DNA from: Thalassolituus sp. UBA674
GTDB lineage: Bacteria; Pseudomonadota; Gammaproteobacteria; Pseudomonadales; Oceanobacteraceae
DNA length: 64,000 nt
Direction: 5' to 3'
Assembly: GCA_002298335.1 (NCBI GenBank)
Contig: DBNK01000025.1
Coordinates: 7,092-71,091 of the forward strand
The notes under the pieces: model-generated
The model's input: the letters and a program-made list of their open reading frames with translations, nothing else
Databases searched by the model: none
What the model was told of the DNA's origin: nothing
Shown here: piece after piece, positions 1 through 8,884 of the stretch
Layout of the letters: each line of letters starts with the position of its first letter
Numbering within the stretch: the first letter of the stretch is position 1
Translations under genes and position numbers: made by a program

Positions 1-975
1 CACCTGCAGGGTCACCTGCTGACGGTCTGTGCCAGTGCCGGTATTGCCATTTCACCGCAGCACGGCAATTCCGCTGAATCCCTGATGCTGCACGCCGACG
101 CGGCCCTTAACCGCGCCAAAGCCCAGGGCCGCAACTGCAGTTATGTGTATTCAGAGAAGCTCACCATCAACCAGCACAATCAGCTGTCGCTGGAGCAGGA
201 CCTGCGCAAAGCCTACGCCGGAAACGAATTCCAGCTGGTGTTCCACCCGCAGTGGCGCACGGGTAACGCCAGACCGGAGCGGGTCGAGGCGCTGATCCGC
301 TGGCCGCACAAAACCCGCGGCATGGTGTCACCGCACGAGTTCATTCCACTGGCCGAAACCACCGGCATGATCATGGAGCTTGGCCTGTGGGTGCTGCGTA
401 CCTCCTGCCTGCAGTTTCTGCACTGGCGCGAAGAAGGGCTGATGCTGGAAAAAATCGCGGTGAACGTCTCGGCCATGCAGATCAACTCGCGCTTCGCCGA
501 TACCGTCGAGAACATCCTGCGCGAACTGAATTTCGACCCGCACTGGCTGGAGCTGGAGGTGACCGAGTCTCTGATGATGTCCGGCATTACCGAGGTATCC
601 CAACAGGTGCATAAACTGCGTGAACTCGGTGTTGAGTTCTCCATCGACGACTTCGGCACCGGTTACTCCTCGCTGAGCAAGCTCAAATCCATGCCCGTGA
701 GTGTGCTGAAAATCGACCAGTCCTTTGTGCGTAACGTGCACAAAGAAGCCAACGATTACGAAATCGTGCGTGCCATCATTGCCATGGCCCGCAGCCTGGG
801 TCTCACGGTCGTGGCCGAGGGCGTGGAGAATCAGGAACAGGAAGACACCCTGCGCAACCTCGGCTGCGAATGGCTGCAGGGCTACCTTTACGGCAATCCG
901 GTCAGCGGTGAAGATTTCAGCCGCGAGTACAGCGCTGACGGCAGTGAACAAACCAATGTGAACAGAGCAGAATGA
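1..975 (+). CDS. GGDEF-EAL protein, C-terminal part (c-di-GMP phosphodiesterase)
   Basis: The reading frame is open from the first base, so the gene starts outside the window. The first ~45 residues are the end of a GGDEF domain (SAGIAISPQHG, then ADAALNRAKAQGRN). A complete EAL domain follows. It shows VEALIRW (the EAL signature), NVSAMQ, the metal-binding ELEVTES, DDFGTGYSSL, VVAEGVEN and LQGYLYGNP, so the metal-binding and catalytic residues look intact and phosphodiesterase activity on cyclic di-GMP is likely. Whether the GGDEF half is catalytic cannot be judged, because its GG(D/E)EF motif lies upstream of the window. The stop codon overlaps the parC start as ATGA, which suggests translational coupling. 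Family certain; number of upstream sensor domains unknown. Confidence 0.95.
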   Translation, partial: HLQGHLLTVCASAGIAISPQHGNSAESLMLHADAALNRAKAQGRNCSYVYSEKLTINQHNQLSLEQDLRKAYAGNEFQLVFHPQWRTGNARPERVEALIRWPHKTRGMVSPHEFIPLAETTGMIMELGLWVLRTSCLQFLHWREEGLMLEKIAVNVSAMQINSRFADTVENILRELNFDPHWLELEVTESLMMSGITEVSQQVHKLRELGVEFSIDDFGTGYSSLSKLKSMPVSVLKIDQSFVRNVHKEANDYEIVRAIIAMARSLGLTVVAEGVENQEQEDTLRNLGCEWLQGYLYGNPVSGEDFSREYSADGSEQTNVNRAE

Positions 976-3230
976 CGGATCAGATCAGTTATACCGATGA
1001 CGGCGTTGAACGTCAGTCGCTGAAAAAGTACACCGAAAGCGCGTACCTGAATTACTCCATGTACGTGATTCTCGACCGTGCCCTGCCGCACGTCGGCGAC
1101 GGCATGAAGCCGGTGCAACGGCGTATTGTCTACGCCATGAGCGAGCTGGGCCTGCGCTCCACCGCCAAGTACAAGAAATCCGCCCGTACCGTGGGTGACG
1201 TGCTGGGTAAATACCATCCGCACGGTGACAGTGCCTGTTACGAAGCCATGGTGCTCATGGCGCAGCCCTTCTCCTACCGCTATCCGCTGATCGACGGTCA
1301 GGGTAACTGGGGCGCGCCGGATGACCCGAAATCCTTCGCCGCCATGCGCTATACCGAGGCCAAGCTGTCGCCCTTTGCTGACGTCCTGCTCAACGAGCTT
1401 GGGCAGGGCACCGTCGAGTGGCAGCCGAACTTTGACGGCACCATGGACGAGCCCTGCACCCTGCCGGCGCGTCTGCCAACGGTGCTGCTCAACGGCACCA
1501 CGGGTATTGCCGTGGGCATGGCCACCGACATTCCGCCACACAACGTGCGTGAGGTGGCCAGCGCCTGTATTCACCTGCTCGACAACCCATCTGCCGACAT
1601 CGATGCCCTGTGTGAGCACGTCTCCGCGCCGGACTTCCCCACCGACGCCGAGATCATCACTCCACGTGCGGAGCTGCGGAAGATTTATCAGGAAGGCCGT
1701 GGCAGCGTGAAAATGCGCGCGGTCTATACGGTGGAAGACGGTGATATCGTCATCACCGCCCTGCCGCATCAGGTCTCTGGTGCACGTGTGCTGGAGCAGA
1801 TTGCGGCGCAGATGAACGCCAAGAAGCTGCCTCTGGTTACCGACCTGCGTGACGAATCGGACCATGAGAATCCGACCCGTCTGGTGGTGGTGCCCAAGTC
1901 CAACCGTGTCGACACCGAGGCCGTGATGGCGCACCTGTTTGCCACCACGGATCTGGAAAAGAACTACCGCGTCAACATGAACGTCATCGGCCTTGATGGC
2001 CGTCCGCAGGTAAAAAACCTGAAGATGATGCTCAGCGAGTGGCTGACCTACCGCACCGAAACGGTCCGCCGCCGTCTGCAGCACCGCCTCGATAAAGTGC
2101 TCGCGCGCCTGCATATCCTGGAGGGTCTGCTGGTTGCCTTCCTCAACATTGATGAAGTGATTGAGATCATCCGCACCGAAGATGAGCCCAAGCCGGTGCT
2201 GATGCAACGCTTCGGCATCTCGGATATTCAGGCCGAAGCCATTCTTGAGCTGAAACTGCGTCATCTGGCCAAGCTGGAAGAAATGAAAATCCGCGGTGAG
2301 CAGGATGAACTTGAAGCAGAGCGTGACAACCTGGAGAAAACCCTGGGTTCCGAGCGCCGCCTGAAGACCCTGATCAAGAAAGAAATCACCGCCGACGCGG
2401 AGAAGTTCGGCGATGAACGCCGCTCACCGGTTGTCACCCGTGCCGAGGCCCGCGCCTTCAGCGAAACCGAACTGGTCGCCACCGAGCCGGTGACGGTCGT
2501 ACTGTCGCACAAAGGCTGGGTACGGGCCGCCAAAGGCCACGACATCGATGCGGAGAACCTCAGCTACAAAGCCGGGGACAGCTTCTTCGCCCTGGCCAAA
2601 GGCAAATCAAATCAGAACGTCGTCTTCCTCGACAACACCGGCCGCTCCTACAGTCTGCAGGCACATACCCTGCCGTCCGCCCGTGGGCAGGGTGAACCGC
2701 TGACCGGCCGCCTGAATCCGCCACCGGGCAGTATCTTTATAAGCACCCTGATGGGTAAAGACGATGATCCGTACCTGCTCTGTACTGACGCCGGTTACGG
2801 CTTTATCGGCACGTTTGCCGACATGCAGAGCAAGAACAAAGCCGGTAAAACCCTGATCAGCGTGCCGGACAACGCTAAAATTCTGCCGCCCACACTGATC
2901 AGCGAGCCGGAGAAATGCTGGATCGCGGCCATCACCAACGAAGGCCGTATGCTGGTATTCCCGGCCGCCGATCTGCCGCAGATGGCCCGTGGTAAAGGCA
3001 ACAAGATGATCAATATCAGCAGTGCCCGCGCCGCCGCGCGTGAAGAGCTGATGATTGCCGCCATCGCCTTCACCGAAAGCGACGTGCTGGTCGTCAACGC
3101 GGGTAAGCGGCACCTGAAGCTGAAGTTTGCTGATCTTGAGCACTATCAGGGCGAACGCGGACGCCGCGGGAACAAGCTGCCACGCGGCTTCCAGAACGTC
3201 GACAGCATGGAAATTCTCCGCGACAGCTGA
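972..3230 (+). CDS. parC: DNA topoisomerase IV subunit A
   Basis: 752-residue ParC, the breakage-reunion subunit that decatenates daughter chromosomes together with ParE. The N-terminal half is almost identical to the enterobacterial motif set: the winged-helix region with ARTVGDVLGKYHPHGDSACY, then AAMRYTEA with catalytic Tyr127 preceded by Arg126. The quinolone-resistance positions, equivalent to E. coli Ser80 and Glu84, are Ser87 and Glu91, both wild type. The C-terminal beta-pinwheel region (about residues 490-752) has repeated blades such as GYGFIGTFADM. The start overlaps the upstream EAL gene by 4 bp. parE is not in the window. Length is normal for the family, and nothing suggests transfer. 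Confidence 0.98.
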   Translation: MTDQISYTDDGVERQSLKKYTESAYLNYSMYVILDRALPHVGDGMKPVQRRIVYAMSELGLRSTAKYKKSARTVGDVLGKYHPHGDSACYEAMVLMAQPFSYRYPLIDGQGNWGAPDDPKSFAAMRYTEAKLSPFADVLLNELGQGTVEWQPNFDGTMDEPCTLPARLPTVLLNGTTGIAVGMATDIPPHNVREVASACIHLLDNPSADIDALCEHVSAPDFPTDAEIITPRAELRKIYQEGRGSVKMRAVYTVEDGDIVITALPHQVSGARVLEQIAAQMNAKKLPLVTDLRDESDHENPTRLVVVPKSNRVDTEAVMAHLFATTDLEKNYRVNMNVIGLDGRPQVKNLKMMLSEWLTYRTETVRRRLQHRLDKVLARLHILEGLLVAFLNIDEVIEIIRTEDEPKPVLMQRFGISDIQAEAILELKLRHLAKLEEMKIRGEQDELEAERDNLEKTLGSERRLKTLIKKEITADAEKFGDERRSPVVTRAEARAFSETELVATEPVTVVLSHKGWVRAAKGHDIDAENLSYKAGDSFFALAKGKSNQNVVFLDNTGRSYSLQAHTLPSARGQGEPLTGRLNPPPGSIFISTLMGKDDDPYLLCTDAGYGFIGTFADMQSKNKAGKTLISVPDNAKILPPTLISEPEKCWIAAITNEGRMLVFPAADLPQMARGKGNKMINISSARAAAREELMIAAIAFTESDVLVVNAGKRHLKLKFADLEHYQGERGRRGNKLPRGFQNVDSMEILRDS

Positions 3231-3343
3231 GCCCGGGGCAGCATCACACCGGAGTCCTCCGTGCCTGACAGGTGTATGTTTTCTGAACTTCAGCGGCGCA
3301 CCGGGGTCATTCAGTAACGCTTATCATTTAAGAGCTGACACTG

Positions 3344-4912
3344 ATGACCCCCTTAACTTTTCTGCAAACCCGCGGCGCGGTGCGTCACGGGATGGGCCTT
3401 TTTACTGCCCTGTTCTTCCCTCTGGTCTTCCTTATGGCCATGCCTCTGCAGGCCAGAGAATTCACCCTGGACGGCGACTTCAGCCGCGATACCCTGATCA
3501 ATATGGCACGCGAGCTGGCCAAAGAACCCTATCAGCCTGCCGCAGAGGTCCCGGATGAGCTGGGTGATCTCGAGTACGACGAGTACCGGGCCATCCGCTT
3601 CCGCCCGGGCCAGTCGGTCTGGGCCGATCAGGATTCACCTTACCGCATGCAGATGTTCCACCCCGGTTTCTTCTACAAGCAGCCGGTGGAAATCGCCATA
3701 GTTGAAGACGGCAAGGCACAGCACCTGCCCTATTCCGCGGATTTCTTCTCGGTCGATCCCCCGGCAGAAGTCACCCTGCCCGATGAAGACATCGGTTATG
3801 CCGGGCTGCGCCTGCATACGCCGCTGAACAACCCGGATATCTGGGATGAGCTGATCGTCTTCCAGGGCGCCAGTTACTTCCGCTCTCTCGGCCGCGGTCA
3901 GCTGTACGGTCTGTCGGCACGTGGCCTGGCGGTGAAAACCGGCTCCCCGGAAGGGGAAGAATTCCCCATTTTCCGTGCCTTCTGGATCGAAAAGCCCACC
4001 CCAGGTGCCAATGCTGTGGTGGTGCACGCGCTGCTCGACAGTGACAGCGTCACCGGCGCTTACCGCTTTACTATCCGCCCCGGTGACAGCACCCAGGTGG
4101 ATATTGAAGCCACCCTGTTCCCACGGGTGGAGATGACCGACTTCGGGCTCGCCCCGGGCACCAGCATGTATTACTTTGGCCCCAATGACCGCCTTGGCAT
4201 TGATGACTTCCGCCCGCGCGTGCACGACTCCGACGGTCTGCTGATGAAGAACGGCAACGGCCAGCGTATCTGGCGCCCGCTGTCGGATCCTGACACCCTG
4301 CAGATGAGCGCCTTTGTCGATACCTCACCCATGGGCTTTGGTCTGATCCAGCGCGAACGCGACTTCAATGCCTATCAGGATCTGGAAGCCCACTATGAAA
4401 AACGTCCGAACCTCTGGGTCGAGCCGCTGGGTGACTGGGGTGCCGGACAGGTGGTGCTGACAGAGATCCCGACCAATTCAGAAATTCACGACAACATCGT
4501 CGCCTTCTGGAAGCCCGAAGCACCGATGAAGCCGGGACAGTCGTACAGCTTTGCTTACCGCCTGACCTGGGGTGAAGAACCCATTGCCGCGCCGGAGATG
4601 CTGCGCGTCGAGGCCACCCGCATCGGCCGTGCCGACATCGCGCAGCCAACGCCAAGACGTCTGGTCATCGTGGATTACGCCGCGCGTGATAACCAGCCGC
4701 TGTCAGACGAGCTGCCCAAGGTTCATGTCGAGACCAACAATGGCCAGATCAGCAACGTCGTGGTGCGCCGTCATCCGGGCATTCATGGCTACCGCGTGGC
4801 CTTTGAGCTGGACCCTCAGGGAGCCGCCATGGCAGAGCTGCGCCTGACCCTGACAAGCGCCGATGAGCGCCCGGCCGAACACTGGGTTTACCGCTGGACG
4901 GAAGAAGGATGA
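3344..4912 (+). CDS. opgG: Periplasmic glucan biosynthesis protein G
   Basis: 522-residue OpgG/MdoG protein required for osmoregulated periplasmic glucan backbone synthesis. The N-terminus carries a signal peptide: hydrophobic segment at about residues 18-36, ending LQA before REFTLDG. The mature protein has the family's long beta-sandwich domain, with the conserved stretches YRAIRFRPG, FHPGFFYKQPV, GYAGLRLHTPLN, FQGASYFRSLG and GLSARGLAVKTG, followed by an Ig-like C-terminal domain. It overlaps opgH by 4 bp (ATGA), the classical opgGH operon. The start at 3344 has only a weak ribosome site; an in-frame Met at residue 17 (about 3392) would also leave a working signal peptide. Confidence 0.96.
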   Translation: MTPLTFLQTRGAVRHGMGLFTALFFPLVFLMAMPLQAREFTLDGDFSRDTLINMARELAKEPYQPAAEVPDELGDLEYDEYRAIRFRPGQSVWADQDSPYRMQMFHPGFFYKQPVEIAIVEDGKAQHLPYSADFFSVDPPAEVTLPDEDIGYAGLRLHTPLNNPDIWDELIVFQGASYFRSLGRGQLYGLSARGLAVKTGSPEGEEFPIFRAFWIEKPTPGANAVVVHALLDSDSVTGAYRFTIRPGDSTQVDIEATLFPRVEMTDFGLAPGTSMYYFGPNDRLGIDDFRPRVHDSDGLLMKNGNGQRIWRPLSDPDTLQMSAFVDTSPMGFGLIQRERDFNAYQDLEAHYEKRPNLWVEPLGDWGAGQVVLTEIPTNSEIHDNIVAFWKPEAPMKPGQSYSFAYRLTWGEEPIAAPEMLRVEATRIGRADIAQPTPRRLVIVDYAARDNQPLSDELPKVHVETNNGQISNVVVRRHPGIHGYRVAFELDPQGAAMAELRLTLTSADERPAEHWVYRWTEEG

Positions 4913-7044
4913 ACCACACCGCCACCCCGGACAATCCAGTCCACCTGCATCAGAAAGGCATGCCACCGCTGCATCCGGCAGCCATGCCGGTGCAGAACCT
5001 GGGTCGCAGCACGGGTGTTCCCCGGGCACCGGGCCGTCCGCTGCACCGCACCCGCCTGCTGGTGTTCAGCGCCTCCTTTGCCCTGCTGACGGCCGGTGTT
5101 GCGGAGATGTACTTTGTGCTCTCACTGGGAGGCCTGACGCCGCTGGAATGGGGCATGCTGGTGCTGTTTGCCCTGACGTTCGGCTGGATTGCGCTGGCTG
5201 CGGTCAGCGCGGTGGCCGGATTCATCCGCCTGCTGCGCCGTCCGCAGGATCTCAGTCCCACACGCCTGGAGGCGGAGGGGCGCACCGCCGTACTCATGCC
5301 CTGCTACAACGAAGACCCGGCGATGCTGGCGTCGTCCATCGAGGCCATGGTCATGGATCTGGACCAGTTCAGCGCCAACCCGGGATTCGAGTGGTTTGTG
5401 CTGAGCGATACCCGTAATCCGCAACAGGCCCTGAAAGAAGAGCAGGCCATCAGCCTGCTGCGCGAACGTCTGGCGGGCAAAGCGCAGGTATTCTACCGCC
5501 GCCGCCGTGACAATACCGACCGTAAAACCGGTAACCTGACCGACTTTCTCAGCCAGTGGGGTGGCCGTTACGACTACCTGCTGGTGCTGGATGCCGACAG
5601 TCTGCTCAGTGCCGAAGTTATCATCCGCCTGGCCAACCGCATGGAAGCCACGCCCTCTGCCGGCTTGATTCAGACCGTGCCACAGCTGGTCGGTGGCGTG
5701 ACCTTAGTCGCACGGCTGCAGCAGTTCGCCAACCGCATTTATGGTCAGGTTGTCGGCAGCGGCATGGCTGGCTGGGCCAACCCGGAGGGCAACTTCTGGG
5801 GCCACAATGCCATCATCCGCCGCAAGGCCTTTATGGACGCCGCCGGACTGCCACACCTGCCGGGCAAGGCGCCGTTCGGTGGCACCATCATGAGCCACGA
5901 CTTTGTCGAAGCCGCACTGTTACGCCGCGCCGGATGGGACGTCATCATCGCCGATGATCTGCAGGGCTCGTACGAAGAAAGCCCGCCGTCGATCATTGAT
6001 CTGGCCATCCGCGACCGCCGCTGGTGTCAGGGTAACCTGCAGCACAGCAAGGTTCTGCCCGCACGCGGCCTGCATTGGGTCAACCGCTTTCACATGCTCA
6101 CCGGCATCATGTCGTACCTGAGCAGCCCGCTGTGGCTGGCGCTGATTCTGGTGGGGATTCTCATGGCGCTGCAGGCGCAGTACATACGTCCGGAATACTT
6201 TGCCAACACCTATTCCCTGTTCCCCGACTGGCCAAGACAGGATGCACCGCGCGCGGTCCGTCTGTTCGTCCTGACCCTGTTGGTGCTGCTGATTCCCAAA
6301 TTTCTGGGAGCGGCCTTTACCCTGATGCGCCGCGATCAGCGCCGTGCTCTCGGTGGCGCCGGGCGCATCAGCGCCAGTGTGCTGACCGAAATTCTGCTGT
6401 CGGCAGCGATTGCCCCCATCATGATGTGTATTCACTGCGGTGCCGTCGCCAGCACTCTGCTGGGCAAAGACAGTGGCTGGGCGCCGCAGCGCCGTGCCGA
6501 CGGCAGCACGCCCTGGGCCGCCCTGTTCTGGCGCCACCGCTGGCATACCTTGTTGGGTGTGGTGCTGGCACTGACGGCCTGGAGCAATTCGTGGGCGCTG
6601 CTGGCCTGGCTGTCTCCGGCCATTATCGGGCTGGTGCTCGCCACGCCGCTGTCGGCAATGACAGCCTCACGCTCCGTGGGCGCCGCCTTTGTGCGCGCGG
6701 GTCTGCTGGCCACGCCGGAAGAACGGGAGATACCCGGGGTGGTTGCCCGGCAGCAACGCATCCGCCCGGTGTACGATGAAGGCATTGGAACCATGCCAAC
6801 GCTGTTGCAGCTGTGCAGCCGTCCGGATCTGGTCACCCGCCATCTGGCCCTGACCCATGTGTATCCGAACAACCCCCACGAAACGCACGAGGCTCTGGCG
6901 CGGGTCAAAATTATGGATGCCCGTACCACAGATGAAGCCCTGGGTTGGCTCAGCCTGGCCGAGCTGGATAAAGCGCTGATGACACCCGGGCTGTTCCGCC
7001 AGCTGGCCGCGCTGAGTGATCAGCCCGCCGTGGCATCTCTGTAG
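4909..7044 (+). CDS. opgH: Membrane glucosyltransferase for periplasmic glucans
   Basis: 711-residue inner-membrane family-2 glycosyltransferase that polymerises glucose from UDP-glucose into the beta-1,2 glucan backbone. Two N-terminal membrane segments (about residues 45-105) precede the cytosolic GT domain. Motifs visible: TAVLMPCYNEDP, WFVLSDTRNP, LLVLDADSLLS (the DxD metal site) and RDRRWCQGNLQH (Q/RxxRW acceptor site). Several membrane helices follow to the C-terminus. It is shorter than the ~850-residue enterobacterial protein, mainly at the N-terminus. It is translationally coupled to opgG. Turgor and motility links known for OpgH in other bacteria are family knowledge, not shown here. 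Confidence 0.96.
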   Translation: MNHTATPDNPVHLHQKGMPPLHPAAMPVQNLGRSTGVPRAPGRPLHRTRLLVFSASFALLTAGVAEMYFVLSLGGLTPLEWGMLVLFALTFGWIALAAVSAVAGFIRLLRRPQDLSPTRLEAEGRTAVLMPCYNEDPAMLASSIEAMVMDLDQFSANPGFEWFVLSDTRNPQQALKEEQAISLLRERLAGKAQVFYRRRRDNTDRKTGNLTDFLSQWGGRYDYLLVLDADSLLSAEVIIRLANRMEATPSAGLIQTVPQLVGGVTLVARLQQFANRIYGQVVGSGMAGWANPEGNFWGHNAIIRRKAFMDAAGLPHLPGKAPFGGTIMSHDFVEAALLRRAGWDVIIADDLQGSYEESPPSIIDLAIRDRRWCQGNLQHSKVLPARGLHWVNRFHMLTGIMSYLSSPLWLALILVGILMALQAQYIRPEYFANTYSLFPDWPRQDAPRAVRLFVLTLLVLLIPKFLGAAFTLMRRDQRRALGGAGRISASVLTEILLSAAIAPIMMCIHCGAVASTLLGKDSGWAPQRRADGSTPWAALFWRHRWHTLLGVVLALTAWSNSWALLAWLSPAIIGLVLATPLSAMTASRSVGAAFVRAGLLATPEEREIPGVVARQQRIRPVYDEGIGTMPTLLQLCSRPDLVTRHLALTHVYPNNPHETHEALARVKIMDARTTDEALGWLSLAELDKALMTPGLFRQLAALSDQPAVASL

Positions 7045-7056
7045 CCGGGTCCCATT

Positions 7057-7134
7057 GATCAGTGGTGTTGAAGAGTCCCGCTGATAAGTGGTGTTGAAGA
7101 GATCCGCTGGTGAGTGGTGCTGCAGAAATCCACT
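7057..7134. repeat. Three tandem 26-bp repeats
   Basis: Units at 7057-7082, 7083-7108 and 7109-7134. The first two are nearly identical (core AGTGGTGTTGAAGAG) and the third is diverged. They fill the space between the stop codons of opgH and the convergent NifX-like gene. No stop-to-stop ORF or strong hairpin accounts for them; function unknown. Confidence 0.85.
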
Positions 7135-7154
7135 GAGAAAAACAGCGCTGCGTT

Positions 7155-7541
7155 TCAGCGCCCCGCTTTCTGCTCACACTGGCTTTCATCGTGGTCATTG
7201 CTCTGCGGCAGAGTACCTTCGAGATAGCGCTGCACCGCCAGAAAGGGGTCGGGCTCCAGTGTGGTGACCAGTGTCGTATGGCGCTCCGCCAGACGGGCCA
7301 TGACCCCATCTCCGGCGGAGCGGCAGATGGCGACATCGACGGAGTGCAGCGGATGGCGGCTGCCGTCGTTGCGCACATGCCATTCGTGCAGGCTGCCCTC
7401 ACTGGTCAGGCGCAGTGTCCAGACCAGCTCCGGGTCGCCCATTTCAAACGCGTATACCTGCCAGACATCCGCGCGTCCGGCGTGGGGGGCCACCCGGCCA
7501 TTGGGCTGAACTGCGACTGCAATCAGTGGGGTTGTTGTCAT
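7155..7541 (-). CDS. NifB/NifX-like (FeMo-cofactor domain) protein
   Basis: 128-residue protein resembling the dinitrogenase iron-molybdenum cofactor biosynthesis domain (NifX/NifB C-terminus): N-terminal IAVAVQPNGRVAPHAGRAD, a central helix with CRSAGDGVMARLAERH, and a terminal AVQRYLEGTLP. In nif-less bacteria such stand-alone domains are of unknown role and may bind metal clusters. No nif genes are visible here. The start was set at 7541 because AGGAGGAAGG lies just upstream; a longer frame to 7607 lacks such a site. It converges with opgH across the 26-bp repeats. Assignment rests on motif resemblance only. Confidence 0.7.
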   Translation of the reverse strand: MTTTPLIAVAVQPNGRVAPHAGRADVWQVYAFEMGDPELVWTLRLTSEGSLHEWHVRNDGSRHPLHSVDVAICRSAGDGVMARLAERHTTLVTTLEPDPFLAVQRYLEGTLPQSNDHDESQCEQKAGR

Positions 7542-7645
7542 CTTGCCTTCCTCCTCAGATAGACCGAGTATATCGGTCCGGATCGCAGGCCAGTTGACCT
7601 GCATCAACCCGGTGATCAGAAAACATACAGTCAGGAGAACGCTCT

Positions 7646-8299
7646 ATGTCGGGCCATGTCAGTAAATTCACCGGTCCTGCCCTGAATGACGCCCGGCTGC
7701 AGCAGGCTCAGGCTGACTTCCTCAGCCTCTATCCGGGTGGCTTTGCCCACCCGGACATGCAGGCCATCGCCAGAAAGCACAAAGTGCAGAAGATGCAGGA
7801 TCTGGTGCAGCAGTCGTTTGCCCCGGATGCCTTTGTCAGCGATAACGCCATCACCGCGGCTATGGTCAAAACAGTGAGCAGCTCATCGCTGGTGTCGGTG
7901 TTTGAGAAACCGAAGTTCCGTGATTTCGTTGCCAGCGCCGACAGTCACACCCACGGCATGCTGGCCAACGGCCTGTATGAGTTCCTGCACGGCGACCAGA
8001 CCAGGGGCTTTGTTGCGCTGGTGCGGGCACTGGCTCCGGCTAAACTGGCCAAGTGGTCGCTGGTGACCCTGATTCCGAACTACTACCACCCGGATGATGA
8101 GGTCTTCGTCAAACCGACCACCGCCAAAGGTGTGATCCGCCAGTTTGAGCTGCAGGTGCCGGACTACCGCCCCATGCCTTACTGGGATTTCTACAGCGCT
8201 TACCGCGAAACCATTCTCGCCATGAAGGCACAATGCGACCCGTCACTGGGCGTCAGCAATGTCGCCTTCTGCGGTTTTCTGATGATGAACTCCCGCTGA
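7646..8299 (+). CDS. Hypothetical protein
   Basis: 217-residue soluble protein preceded by a good ribosome site (TCAGGAGAACGCTCT then ATG). No signal peptide or membrane segment. I do not recognise the family. The C-terminal half is aromatic-rich (LIPNYYHPDDEVFVKP, YRPMPYWDFYSAYRE). Base composition matches the surrounding core genes, so it is probably a native gene. It is transcribed divergently from the NifX-like gene, and a gamma-glutamylcyclotransferase-like gene follows 50 bp downstream on the same strand. Confidence 0.75.
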   Translation: MSGHVSKFTGPALNDARLQQAQADFLSLYPGGFAHPDMQAIARKHKVQKMQDLVQQSFAPDAFVSDNAITAAMVKTVSSSSLVSVFEKPKFRDFVASADSHTHGMLANGLYEFLHGDQTRGFVALVRALAPAKLAKWSLVTLIPNYYHPDDEVFVKPTTAKGVIRQFELQVPDYRPMPYWDFYSAYRETILAMKAQCDPSLGVSNVAFCGFLMMNSR

Positions 8300-8349
8300 A
8301 ACTCCGCACACGTCAGCAGGCAAAGAGCCCGCGTGTTATCCTGCTGCCC

Positions 8350-8766
8350 ATGGAGTATTTATTTGTTTATGGCAGCCTGCGTCCCGGCTGGCGCCGCACT
8401 CAGACTATCCCCGGGGCAGCCACCATGCGTCGCACCCTGCGCCTCCGGGCGCGTCATCTCGGCCCCGCCACCCTTCAGGGCACGCTGGTTGATCTCGGCC
8501 GTTACCCCGGCCTGATCCTGTCAGACGACAGCCGGCACAGAGTCTGCGGTGACCTGTACCGCCTCAGTGATACTGCCCTGCTGTCGCATCTGGACGCCTA
8601 TGAAGGCTGTGCGCCCGGCGACCCGCTGCCACACGAATACCGCCGCGTTCAGACACAGGCTCAGCCTGAGCAAGGGCCGGCTGTGCGTGTCTGGGTCTAC
8701 GAATATCTCCCGGGGCGTCGCAAGGTACCGCTGATTCCCGGTGGTGACTGGCTGCAATCTCAGTGA
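8350..8766 (+). CDS. Gamma-glutamylcyclotransferase-like (AIG2 family) protein
   Basis: 138 residues from the Met at 8350. The N-terminal signature EYLFVYGSLRPGW is the substrate-binding loop of the GGCT/AIG2-like fold, and DAYEG supplies the expected catalytic Glu. The family opens gamma-glutamyl or related amide bonds to give 5-oxoproline or acts as GGACT; the exact substrate cannot be read from the sequence. The open frame extends upstream to 8233, but that part overlaps the preceding gene and does not match the family, which begins at the YGSL motif. Confidence 0.85.
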   Translation: MEYLFVYGSLRPGWRRTQTIPGAATMRRTLRLRARHLGPATLQGTLVDLGRYPGLILSDDSRHRVCGDLYRLSDTALLSHLDAYEGCAPGDPLPHEYRRVQTQAQPEQGPAVRVWVYEYLPGRRKVPLIPGGDWLQSQ

Positions 8767-8884
8767 TATCCGGTCCCTGCTGACCCGCTGAGCCCCCGAA
8801 TCCGGCCGATTTTAACCGCCGTGCGCCACCTGCACCGGGGTATACTCTGGCCGACTGAAAAACGACAATAATGAAGGACAGACT

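Noticed and set aside
888..2264. 458-codon antisense frame opposite parC
   Set aside because: Shadow of the high-GC parC gene; no family resemblance or ribosome site.
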